Positions 52,836 through 60,808 of a stretch of 64,000 bases of DNA are shown here, piece by piece. The stretch comes from Merdibacter sp965119685 (GTDB lineage: Bacteria; Bacillota_I; Bacilli_A; Erysipelotrichales; Erysipelotrichaceae). Both the position numbers and the translations under genes were made by a program. Each line of letters begins with the position of its first letter. Position 1 is the stretch's first letter. The notes below the pieces were generated by a model that saw only the letters and a list, made by a program, of their open reading frames with translations, ran no database searches and was not told the DNA's origin. The DNA lies in NCBI GenBank assembly GCA_965119685.1, contig OZ221971.1:2108001-2172000 (forward strand), given 5' to 3'.

Positions 52836-53377
52836 TTACAATGATTCCCTTGTCAGATATTGCCGCGGCACCCGTTTCGTCAGCCATACGCCGTTAACGG
52901 AGAGATAGAAGCGATAGCCATCGCCAGCCATTCGTTTTGCATCTACGCGATTAGCACCGCCTTGCCATGACGCCGGCCGACCTTCCATGCCGTTTGAGGA
53001 TCAAGAGAAAGATGCACATACAGACGCGCGCACGGCTTGAGTCCTTCCTCATCGATCGCCTGCGCATACTGCTGCGCGCTGCCATGCCAAAGCACGTCCG
53101 GCGGGCACTTTTCTTGCAGCTCCACATCCACATTGACAGAATGCCCTTGGTTGGCACGAATCAGCGTATGATCTGCATTAAAGGAATAGCGCTGCTTTGC
53201 ATCGCTTGCGACAATGTCTTCCAGCTCCTGTAACCGCAGGGGATAGCGGGCGGAAATTTTTTCTAACAGCTCGCTGACCCTTGCCCAGCCATGCTCATCT
53301 AACGACAAATTGACCGCTTCGGGATGATGACGCAGCAGATACGCCAAATATTTGCTGATCGTGGTATGTTTTCTCAC
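52836..53377 (-). pseudogene. kptA: RNA 2'-phosphotransferase (KptA/Tpt1) with a frameshift
   Basis: A GTG start at 53377 (AAGGAGG 8 nt upstream) opens a KptA frame: ISKYLAYLLRHHPEAVNLSL, then HTLIRANQGHSVNVD and HVHLSLDPQTAWKVGRRHG, which hold the active-site His and Arg residues. The frame stops at 52943-52945, but the missing end continues at once in the next frame: VDAKRMAGDGYRFYLS and NGVWLTKRVPRQYL, ending with TAA at 52836-52838. One base lost or gained near 52946-52951 explains this. KptA moves a 2'-phosphate from RNA to NAD. Either a recent pseudogene, a sequencing error, or a truncated product of 144 residues. Confidence 0.85.
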
Positions 53378-53758
53378 AGCGATTCCCTCCTTTTTATCAT
53401 TATGCCCTCTCTTCCCCCTTTTGTCCAATTACTTACCCAAACGCGATTCATGTTTACTGACGATGCCAACCTCCCATTAAAAAGACAGCGGTGGCGGATG
53501 CCGTTTCCCTCATCCGCCCTCCTGTCTCCTCAATTTTTAACTCTTTTTTGCTTTTCTCTTTCCTTGCCCGTCTTTTCACACACTGCTTTCCACTTGCCGA
53601 CGAAAGTGCCGCCAATAAAAAAGAGCCATGCTAACGCTGTCTCCCCTCATCGCCAGCATTCTCTTATGCACTGCTCCCTCTAATAAAAACCACGCCGAAA
53701 TGACGTAGCTTTCACTGCGGCGATCAGCCTGTGTTGCCAGCTCGCGTAATAGTACAGT
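53378..53758. other. Gene-free stretch
   Basis: About 380 nt. A 70-codon minus-strand frame here overlaps the terminator and has no recognisable domain, so I do not call it. Nothing else seen. Confidence 0.55.
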
Positions 53759-53790
53759 AAAAAAGGATGCGGGTACACTTTCCCACATCC
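53759..53790 (-). terminator. Terminator after the adenine deaminase gene
   Basis: GGATGCGGG (53765-53773) pairs with CCCACATCC (53782-53790) with one wobble, then six T on the minus strand. Confidence 0.85.
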
Positions 53791-53816
53791 TGTATTGCCA
53801 TCAATAGTAACACGCG

Positions 53817-55586
53817 TTAGATGAATAACGGCAAGAACGTCTTCGTATTGACGTCGATGCAGCCGACGTCGCTCATCTTGACATCCGGTACGACCGGCAA
53901 AGCGATCGTCGCAATGCGCAGCAGCGGATTGCTCTGCATCAAGCCCAGCTTGCGGTCGGCTTCTTTCATCTTCTCCGCATCCAGATAGAACTCTTTGCCC
54001 TCTTTCAGACTCATCAATCCGGCTAACGGCAGCGGCAGCGTGTACAGCGTCTCTTTGTTTAACACCGCGCTCATACCGCCGGCAGCCTGCTGAATGTTTA
54101 CAGCCGCCTGATAAGCGTCCTGTGCGTTATCGTAGACGATCGCCAAATTATGGCTGTCATGCGATACGGTGGATGCGACGGCGCCCTGTGTCAGACCGAA
54201 GTTTTTAATGACGTATAACGCCATGTTGCCGCGTCCGTAGCGGTTGCAGATGGCGACAAACTTCAGCTGCGGCGGCAGGACGAGACGAGAATCCTTCACC
54301 TCTACCTCCGCCTGTTCCAGATGCGTGGTGGAGATCTCCTCACCGTTATAAGCCATAACATTGATCTTCACCGTGCCGTTTTCGATCGGCGCATGAATTT
54401 CAAAATCCTCAGCACACAGATTCTCTTTCAGCGTAACGGTGTTGATCGCCTCTTCCTCTGCCTGCGGATGGCACATCTCCACTAAGAGCGCATGATCCTC
54501 AGCGACCAGCTGCCCTGCGCAGAAGACCGCCGTCGGATCGATATGCGTGATCTCCTTGGTGATAAGCAAATCAGCGGCATAGCCCGGCCCGATCGCTCCT
54601 AAATTGGTGATCTGCGCCTCACGGGCGGCATTGTATGTCGCCGATTTGATCGCCGTAATCGGATCGAGTCCCCAACGGATCGCATTGTTGACGACATCGT
54701 TCATATGGCCGTGCTTCAAAATATCGTCGCACTCCCGATCATCGGTGCAAAAGGAGAGGTTGTCATAGAATTTCGTACCCTTGATCCCTTCCATGATCTC
54801 AATGACATTTTTCGCCATGGAAGAATCCCGGGCATCGACGCGCATACCCAGGCGCAGCTTCTCGTACGCCTCTTGACTTAACCGCGTCTCATGATCGCTG
54901 CGGGCGCCGCCGCACAGATACGCGCTGAGCGCTTTGCCGCTCACTCCCGGCGCATGGGCCTGCAAATACAGGTTGTTATCCAAAGCGGTCTCAAGGATGT
55001 CGATCATCCAATCTTCGCCGTCGATAACTGCCAGATAATCCATCACCTCAGCCAAGCCGATCACGCGCTCCAGCTTTGCAAGCTCCGCGATCTCTTCTTT
55101 ATAAAACTCCGCGTTGGCATACTCCAAGCCGCCCTTGACGGATGGAACGCTGGAAGGAATGTCGATAAACTGACGCATCGGCAGATCCTTGGAAACCTCG
55201 TGCATGTAGCGCACGCCTCTGACGCCTAAGACGTTGCCGATCTCATGCGGATCGGTGATAACCGTCGTCGTTCCCCACGGCAGCACCATCTTCGCAAAGT
55301 TGTAGGGCGTCAGCATCGAGGATTCGATATGCACGTGAGAGTCGATCAGCCCCGGCATCAGATAGCTGCCTTTCGCATCATATTCCTTATCAAAAGGCAG
55401 GTCGTCGTCCACGCCGTCATAGGCGACATGGGAGATGAAACCATCCTTGATATAGACGCTGCCATCTGCCACCTCGCCGTTAAAGACGTTGACGATCTTC
55501 GCATTGCTGATCTTCCAATCGTTGGCAATTTTGCCCATCGCCGCCTGAATAAGGCGTTTTCTGTCCTTTACTCTAATCTGATACAT
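53817..55586 (-). CDS. ade: Adenine deaminase
   Basis: 589 residues, typical for the long bacterial adenine deaminase. The metal motif is GLIDSHVHIESSM (about residues 79-91), with later HETRLSQEAY and FCTDDRECDDI in the amidohydrolase barrel. It converts adenine to hypoxanthine and ammonia. It lies 6 nt after the NCS2 permease gene and so falls under the same guanine-class riboswitch. Confidence 0.95.
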   Translation of the reverse strand: MYQIRVKDRKRLIQAAMGKIANDWKISNAKIVNVFNGEVADGSVYIKDGFISHVAYDGVDDDLPFDKEYDAKGSYLMPGLIDSHVHIESSMLTPYNFAKMVLPWGTTTVITDPHEIGNVLGVRGVRYMHEVSKDLPMRQFIDIPSSVPSVKGGLEYANAEFYKEEIAELAKLERVIGLAEVMDYLAVIDGEDWMIDILETALDNNLYLQAHAPGVSGKALSAYLCGGARSDHETRLSQEAYEKLRLGMRVDARDSSMAKNVIEIMEGIKGTKFYDNLSFCTDDRECDDILKHGHMNDVVNNAIRWGLDPITAIKSATYNAAREAQITNLGAIGPGYAADLLITKEITHIDPTAVFCAGQLVAEDHALLVEMCHPQAEEEAINTVTLKENLCAEDFEIHAPIENGTVKINVMAYNGEEISTTHLEQAEVEVKDSRLVLPPQLKFVAICNRYGRGNMALYVIKNFGLTQGAVASTVSHDSHNLAIVYDNAQDAYQAAVNIQQAAGGMSAVLNKETLYTLPLPLAGLMSLKEGKEFYLDAEKMKEADRKLGLMQSNPLLRIATIALPVVPDVKMSDVGCIDVNTKTFLPLFI

Positions 55587-55592
55587 CGCACG

Positions 55593-56912
55593 CTACCCCA
55601 CGATAAAGTAGAGAATCAGCGGAATGCACAGGATGTACATCGCCGGATGAATATCCTTGAACTTCCCGGTGATCACCTTGATGAAGACATGAGCGATGAT
55701 ACCCGATGCGATACCGGCAGCGATACTTGCCATAAACGCACCGAAAATGATCATGACAAACGGTCCGAATGCCTCGGTGAAATCGTCAAAGTCAATGTCC
55801 TTAAAGCCGCTGATCATCAAAAAGCCGACAAAGACCAGCGCCGGTCCAGTCGCACAGGTCGGGATGATCGAAACTAACGGCGCAAAGAACATGGCGACAA
55901 AGAAACAGATCGCCGTAACGACAGCCGTCATACCGCTGCGTCCGCCGGCCTCTACGCCGCTGGTGCTCTCTACGAATGTCGTAATCGTCGTACAGCCAAA
56001 CAAAGACCCGACGCAGGTACCGATCGCATCGACCAAAAACGGTTTTTCGATATTCGGCAGGTTGCCGTTTTCATCGAGCATATTCGCCTTTTTACCAACG
56101 CCCAGCACCGTACCTAACGTCGAGAAGAAATCGCCGAAGAAGGCGACGAACACCAATATCAGACCGCTCGCCGTAAAGATTCCCTCAAAGCTGATGTTAA
56201 AGACGATATTGCCGATTGAGTCGATGTTAGGAATAGCGACAATCTGCTGCGGCGTGCTCGTTACGCCTAAAGGAATCGCCAAAGCCGTCACCGCGATGAT
56301 GCCGATGAGGATCGCGCCTTTCACCTTATACGCCGTCAGCGCTGCGATCAAAAGCAGACCGACGATCGCTAAAATCGTAGACGTCTGTGTGAAATCACCC
56401 ATGGATAACCCGGCGCTGAAATCACAGATGCCCGCATCCTTGAGTCCCAGATAAGCGATGAAAAAGCCGATACAAGATGAAATGGCGATCTTGATGTTCT
56501 TGGGAATCATCCGCACGATGAGATCGCGGATACCGAAAACAGACAAGACGAGGAAGATGATTCCGCTGATCAGGATGACACCCATCATCGAACCAAAGGA
56601 CAATTCCCCGCTTTGTACCATCGAACCAAGCAAGAAGTTGGTTCCCATACCGCATGACAGCGCAAACGGCATGTTTGCATACAATCCCATCAAAAGCGTG
56701 ATCGCAAATGAAACCAGACTCACCATGACCATGACCGCTTCCTTCGAGATCAATACGCCCGCACAGTCGATAAACTCCGGCGCTGCTCCGATCATTGCGG
56801 AAGGCTGAACGACCAAAACATACGCCATCGTCATAAAGGTTGTCAAGCCGGCAATGATCTCCGTGCTTAACGTGGTTTTCTTCTCAGAAAACCGAAAAAA
56901 TTTTTCCAGCAT
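55593..56912 (-). CDS. NCS2-family purine permease (AzgA/PbuG type)
   Basis: 439 residues, about 12-14 transmembrane segments. KKTTLSTEIIAGLTTFMTMA at the N-terminus and GCTTITTFVESTSGVEAGGR in the second half are hallmarks of the AzgA-like hypoxanthine/guanine/adenine permeases. First gene of an operon with adenine deaminase. Its ribosome site is AAAGGAGG, which may pair with a CCTTTA in the riboswitch 3' flank. Confidence 0.93.
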   Translation of the reverse strand: MLEKFFRFSEKKTTLSTEIIAGLTTFMTMAYVLVVQPSAMIGAAPEFIDCAGVLISKEAVMVMVSLVSFAITLLMGLYANMPFALSCGMGTNFLLGSMVQSGELSFGSMMGVILISGIIFLVLSVFGIRDLIVRMIPKNIKIAISSCIGFFIAYLGLKDAGICDFSAGLSMGDFTQTSTILAIVGLLLIAALTAYKVKGAILIGIIAVTALAIPLGVTSTPQQIVAIPNIDSIGNIVFNISFEGIFTASGLILVFVAFFGDFFSTLGTVLGVGKKANMLDENGNLPNIEKPFLVDAIGTCVGSLFGCTTITTFVESTSGVEAGGRSGMTAVVTAICFFVAMFFAPLVSIIPTCATGPALVFVGFLMISGFKDIDFDDFTEAFGPFVMIIFGAFMASIAAGIASGIIAHVFIKVITGKFKDIHPAMYILCIPLILYFIVG

Positions 56913-56962
56913 GCTGCTCCTCCTTTACCCATCAACAGAGTCATTGACAAATAAAGGTATTT

Positions 56963-57028
56963 GCCATAGTATCTGATTTACGGTCAGACGTAGAGACTAC
57001 TTCCCGTATTGAAGTATTATATGACGCC
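56963..57028 (-). promoter_or_regulatory. Purine riboswitch, guanine class
   Basis: Minus strand: CATATAAT, P2 ACTTC/GAAGT, then TCTCTACG in J2/3, P3 TCTGA-CCGTAAA-TCAGA, and TACTATGG, all hallmarks of the purine aptamer. The base matching position 74 is C (at 56969), so guanine or hypoxanthine is bound rather than adenine. No strong T-run terminator follows; ACCTTTA (56958-56952) can pair with TAAAGG of the ribosome site, suggesting translational control. Confidence 0.9.
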
Positions 57029-57368
57029 ATTGATTCTATTATTGTAAACATTTATCAAGCAAAAAACAAGCCTTTTCCCAGGGATGCGCAGGAAAGCGAA
57101 GGGAAAAACGATCTCGGCAAAGAGCGCGTTTCTTGATTGATCAACACATACGCCGTTTTTCTTGCCATACGCGGCGATGGTTGAAACTTGTAAAAACGCC
57201 GGAAAAGACGTCATAGCTATCCTATAAGAGATCAATGACGATAGAAGCGCAGCCTAGCTGCAGCGTGCGGCAAGCGGGTTACAGGGGCGTCTGCCATCGC
57301 TGCACGGCGATTTCTGCTATCTTCATGATCGAAAGCGTGATAAGATAGTGACGATGAGAGATGATTGC
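57029..57368. other. Gene-free stretch between divergent genes
   Basis: About 340 nt. It must hold the promoter for the riboswitch operon (a TAGAAT on the minus strand at 57038-57033 is the best -10 seen) and one for the plus-strand DUF3592 gene. No ORF supported. Confidence 0.5.
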
Positions 57369-57779
57369 ATGGAGATCGGATTAGCACTTACCTTATGCGG
57401 CATCGGCGCTTCCTTTCTGTTGACGGCCTTTCTGCTTTATTTCATCACGAACAGAAAGAGAAAAAGCTGCACGGCACAGACACAGGCGCTCGTCACCGCA
57501 ATACAGGTACGCGTCACAAAAGATCATTCGCGTTACTATCACCCGATTTATGAATATACGGTGGACGGCGTGCAATATCAGGGGAGAGGCACCGCAGACT
57601 CCCGCCACACGCCAAAGGTCAATGCGTCCATCACCGTTCAATACAACCCGCAAAAGCCACAGAGCTCTTACATCGCCGATTATGATGATCGCGTCTGGCG
57701 CATCCTCACCCTCGTCTTTGGCATCATCGGATGGATTCCCATCGTGATCTGCCTGCTGATTGCGCTGCTTGCTTCCTAA
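57369..57779 (+). CDS. DUF3592-type membrane protein
   Basis: 136 residues from the ATG at 57369; starts at 57348 and 57354 are possible. One N-terminal transmembrane helix (LTLCGIGASFLLTAFLLYFI), a soluble beta-rich central part (YYHPIYEYTVDGVQYQGRG) and two closing helices (LVFGIIGWIPIVICLLIALL), the layout of DUF3592 proteins. Function unknown. Monocistronic, ending at the hairpin 57939-57975. Confidence 0.7.
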   Translation: MEIGLALTLCGIGASFLLTAFLLYFITNRKRKSCTAQTQALVTAIQVRVTKDHSRYYHPIYEYTVDGVQYQGRGTADSRHTPKVNASITVQYNPQKPQSSYIADYDDRVWRILTLVFGIIGWIPIVICLLIALLAS

Positions 57780-57857
57780 CGCCATTGGCGGCAAGACTTC
57801 AGAGAAGTCCTTTATTTTGATCAGAGCCAGCTTCAATGGCAGAGTAATCTATCCTCA

Positions 57858-57900
57858 TGAAAAAAGGATTGACGCCTGTGTACTACAGGAATCAATCCTT
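57858..57900 (-). terminator. Terminator on the minus strand after the second NCS2 gene
   Basis: AAGGATTGA (57864-57872) pairs with TCAATCCTT (57892-57900) with an inner CCTGT/ACAGG; a T-run follows on the minus strand. Confidence 0.8.
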
Positions 57901-57938
57901 ATGAGCTGCTGAACAGATGAGCTTAATGACAGATCCGA

Positions 57939-57975
57939 CAAAATGGGGTCATTCACAGTACCTCATTTTTTATTT
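57939..57975 (+). terminator. Terminator on the plus strand after the DUF3592 gene
   Basis: AAAATG and GGT pair with ACC and CATTTT, followed by TTATTTT on the plus strand. Confidence 0.65.
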
Positions 57976-58011
57976 TGGACATCCTTGCCCTTGCTTGATC
58001 TTTCAGTCAGC

Positions 58012-59367
58012 TTAGATCACAGCTAACAGCACGAAATTCAAGATGAACAGCAAGGCGACCACCGCGATAATCGGGTGAATCTCACGAGCCTCTTTCTTAA
58101 AGATCTTGATGATGCAATAGAAGATAAAGCCGCTGGCAATGCCATAGGAAATGCTGTAACAAAGCGCCATGAACAATCCGGCAAAGAAGCTGGGAATTGC
58201 CTCCTCTAACGTATCCCATTTGATCTGCGCAAAAGAGGACACCATCATGCAGCCGACGATGATCAGTGCCGGAGCGGTTGCCGCACTTGGCACAGCGCTG
58301 ACAAATGTTGCCAGAAAAGCGCTCAGCGCAAAGCAGATCGCCGTAACGACGGAAGTCAGTCCGGTTCTGCCTCCGGCACCGATTCCCGCAGCGCTCTCTA
58401 CGAAGGTCGTCGTGTTGCTGGTACCGAAGATCGCACCGATGGAGGTTGCCGTCGCATCCGCAAACAGCGCCTTGTCCATCTTCGAGCTAAAGCCGCTGCC
58501 GCTCTCTAACGCCTTTTCATCCTCTGCGGAGAAGATGCCGCTGCGGCGTCCGGTACCGATGAAGGTGCCGATCGTATCAAAGGTATCCGACATGCTGAAG
58601 GCAAAAATCGTAATCAGCACTAACGGAATCCGCGCCGCATCCGCAAACAGGGAAGGAAGTCCCTGCTCGGTAAAAATCACGCCGAAGGTAGAAGGCAAAG
58701 CGGCAGCTGCTTCCTGAAAGCTGACCGTATCGGTTGTCGTCGTCACACCGAAAGGGATACCGATGATCGTCGTCAATACGATGGCGATCAAAATACCGCC
58801 CTTGACATTTTTCAGCGTCAGCACCACCGCCAAAATCAAACCGATCAAAAAGATCCACAGCACCGGCTGATTGATCGTCGCAATCGCAGGCACCCCGCTG
58901 TCAAACGTGATGAAGCCGACGTTCAAAAATCCCAGATAAGCGATGAAAACACCGATGCCGCCGCCGATCGCATTTTGCAGAAACTGCGGAATCGCCTTGA
59001 TGATGATCTTGCGGATCTTTGTCACGGTGATAAAGATGTTGATCAGCCCGCAGATGAATACCATCGACAGCGCCTGCTGCCAAGTAAAGCCCAGCTGAAA
59101 GCAGACCGTATATACGAAAAATGCGTTCAGTCCCATACCCGGTGCCTGCGCATAAGGCACGTTGGCAACCAAGCCCATAATCAGCGTTCCGATGATCGCC
59201 GAGATGATCGTCGCCAAGAAGACAGCGCCCCATTCCATTCCCGCCTGCGATAAAGTGTTCGGGTTGACCGCGATGATATATGCCATCGCAAAAAAGGTCG
59301 TGATTCCCGCCATCACCTCTGTCGAGACAGTAGTATGGTTTTCCTTTAATTTAAAAAATTTCTTCAT
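58012..59367 (-). CDS. NCS2-family purine permease (second copy)
   Basis: 451 residues from the ATG at 59367 (AAGGAAGGAG upstream); the longer frame upstream runs through the promoter. Same family as the riboswitch-controlled permease: ENHTTVSTEVMAGITTFFAM at the N-terminus and FGTSNTTTFVESAAGIGAGG in the second half. Probably takes up guanine, hypoxanthine or adenine. It has a normal promoter and no riboswitch. Confidence 0.92.
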   Translation of the reverse strand: MKKFFKLKENHTTVSTEVMAGITTFFAMAYIIAVNPNTLSQAGMEWGAVFLATIISAIIGTLIMGLVANVPYAQAPGMGLNAFFVYTVCFQLGFTWQQALSMVFICGLINIFITVTKIRKIIIKAIPQFLQNAIGGGIGVFIAYLGFLNVGFITFDSGVPAIATINQPVLWIFLIGLILAVVLTLKNVKGGILIAIVLTTIIGIPFGVTTTTDTVSFQEAAAALPSTFGVIFTEQGLPSLFADAARIPLVLITIFAFSMSDTFDTIGTFIGTGRRSGIFSAEDEKALESGSGFSSKMDKALFADATATSIGAIFGTSNTTTFVESAAGIGAGGRTGLTSVVTAICFALSAFLATFVSAVPSAATAPALIIVGCMMVSSFAQIKWDTLEEAIPSFFAGLFMALCYSISYGIASGFIFYCIIKIFKKEAREIHPIIAVVALLFILNFVLLAVI

Positions 59368-59402
59368 TTGTTCTCCTTCCTTCTTTTTTAAAGAATGAAT
59401 AG

Positions 59403-59431
59403 ACTTTACCATAGTTTCACACAATTTGCAA
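59403..59431 (-). promoter_or_regulatory. Promoter for the second NCS2 permease gene
   Basis: Minus strand: TTGCAA (59431-59426), 17 nt ending in TGG, TAAAGT (59408-59403). Confidence 0.65.
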
Positions 59432-59494
59432 TCGAAGTTCCCCATCACAAGCGGACAAAAGCGCCGGCAGCCGCAAAAGAATGCGCAGGCAGAT

Positions 59495-59520
59495 AAAAAG
59501 GGGAGCGTCCTGATCCCCCC
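59495..59520 (-). terminator. Terminator after acpS
   Basis: GGGG (59500-59503) pairs with CCCC (59515-59518) in an AAGGGG/CCCCTT-like stem; five T follow on the minus strand. Confidence 0.55.
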
Positions 59521-59535
59521 TTGTGCCAAACACTG

Positions 59536-59865
59536 CTATGGATGTTGAACGAGGGCAAAAGCGATGGCATACTCCCGCTCATGGGCGATGGACACCTGCA
59601 CCCCTTTCAAGGAACAGACGGGCGCACCCACTTCATCGCTTAGGATCTCCACCTGTAAAAGCGTCAGCTCCTTTCCCCCGTGCATCGCTTTGATCACCGC
59701 CTCTTTCGCGGCGAAACGACCCGCCAGCCACTCTGCCTGCCGCGCTTTCCCCACCGTGGCAAACAAGCGTTCCTCTTTATCAGTCAAAAAGTTGGGAAAG
59801 CCCTTGGTACGCGCCAATGCCTTGCGCACGCGGGCAATCTCGACAATATCACAGCCGATGTTCAT
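59536..59865 (-). CDS. acpS: Holo-[acyl-carrier-protein] synthase
   Basis: 109 residues from the ATG at 59865, which has AGGAG 8 nt upstream; an ATG at 59871 is only 2 nt from that site. IGCDIVEIARVR at the N-terminus and WLAGRFAAKEAVIKAM near residue 45 are the magnesium and CoA-binding motifs. It transfers phosphopantetheine from CoA to apo-ACP. Coupled to deoD. Confidence 0.94.
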   Translation of the reverse strand: MNIGCDIVEIARVRKALARTKGFPNFLTDKEERLFATVGKARQAEWLAGRFAAKEAVIKAMHGGKELTLLQVEILSDEVGAPVCSLKGVQVSIAHEREYAIAFALVQHP

Positions 59866-59867
59866 CC

Positions 59868-60596
59868 TCATCTCTCCTCATCCGCCACACAGGCGCTTTC
59901 CAAAGCGAGCCGCATCATCTGCCCAAAGGACTCCTGGCGCTGTTTGGCGCTGGTGGCCGCCTTGCTCACTAAGGAATCCGAGATCGTCAGCAGACATGCC
60001 GCCCGCTTCCCCAGCACATTCGCATTGTGAAACAGCGCAAAGCTCTCCATCTCTACACACAGACACCCATGCTCGCGATAAAAGTCCTCATGATTAGGAA
60101 CATTGTCCTCATGGTAGAATACGTCGCTGGAATGGATGCGGCCCTTTCTCAGCGGCTGTCCCAGCTGTTTCGCACTCTCCTCGATCACTCGATTCAGCGC
60201 TTCGCTTGGCAGCAGCACGTCGCTTTTGACGCCTGCCTGCGCATAAGGAAACGTCGACTCACTCCATGCGCTGTCCGCCAATACCAGATCAAACAGCTCC
60301 AAGTCCTCCACATACGCCCCTGCGCTGCCGATGCGGATGATGTTCTCCACGCCATAGAAGCGATACAGCTCATAGGAATAGATGCCGATGCTCGCCATGC
60401 CCATGCCGCTGCCCATCACCGAGATGCGCTTGCCTTTGTATGTACCGGTATAGCCAAACATGTTGCGCACGCTGTTGAACTGCACCGGATCTTTTAGATA
60501 GGTCTCGGCAATATGCTTCGCCCGCAGGGGATCTCCGGGCATCAGCACGGTTTTGGCGATGTCTGTTTCCTTTGCCTGATTGTGTGGTGTACTCAT
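59868..60596 (-). CDS. deoD: Purine nucleoside phosphorylase, DeoD type
   Basis: 242 residues, standard for the hexameric DeoD. VLMPGDPLRAKHIAE (phosphate Arg), SGMGMASIGIYSYEL, EMESFALF and the catalytic Asp in LTISDSL are all present. It splits purine nucleosides into base and ribose-1-phosphate, feeding the adenine deaminase, Xpt and permease functions nearby. AAGGAGGAG precedes the ATG. First gene with acpS. Confidence 0.95.
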   Translation of the reverse strand: MSTPHNQAKETDIAKTVLMPGDPLRAKHIAETYLKDPVQFNSVRNMFGYTGTYKGKRISVMGSGMGMASIGIYSYELYRFYGVENIIRIGSAGAYVEDLELFDLVLADSAWSESTFPYAQAGVKSDVLLPSEALNRVIEESAKQLGQPLRKGRIHSSDVFYHEDNVPNHEDFYREHGCLCVEMESFALFHNANVLGKRAACLLTISDSLVSKAATSAKQRQESFGQMMRLALESACVADEER

Positions 60597-60713
60597 AGTT
60601 TCTCTCCTCCTTGCTGTGGATGTGCCTGCTTTTCTCTTTTGGCAAAATGCGGCATCCGCAGCTGCGATACAAAAGTGCCGGAATCACTGATCATAGCGGC
60701 TTTTCCTATTGTC

Positions 60714-60722
60714 ATTATAGCA
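60714..60722 (-). promoter_or_regulatory. Extended -10 promoter for deoD-acpS
   Basis: TGC TATAAT on the minus strand; this gives a leader of about 110 nt before deoD in which I see no known regulatory RNA. Confidence 0.6.
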
Positions 60723-60770
60723 CAGAGTCCTCTCTCCCCGCATTGCCAAGCGCAAGTTTTCCTTTCTTTG

Positions 60771-60779
60771 TGCTATACT
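60771..60779 (+). promoter_or_regulatory. Extended -10 promoter for pepF
   Basis: TGC TATACT on the plus strand, 29 nt before the pepF start. Confidence 0.6.
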
Positions 60780-60808
60780 ATAGGACAGAAGGAAAGCGAG
60801 GATAATAT

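Noticed and set aside
53576..53788. 70-codon minus-strand frame between kptA and ade
   Set aside because: Its start lies inside the ade terminator hairpin and it has no domain.
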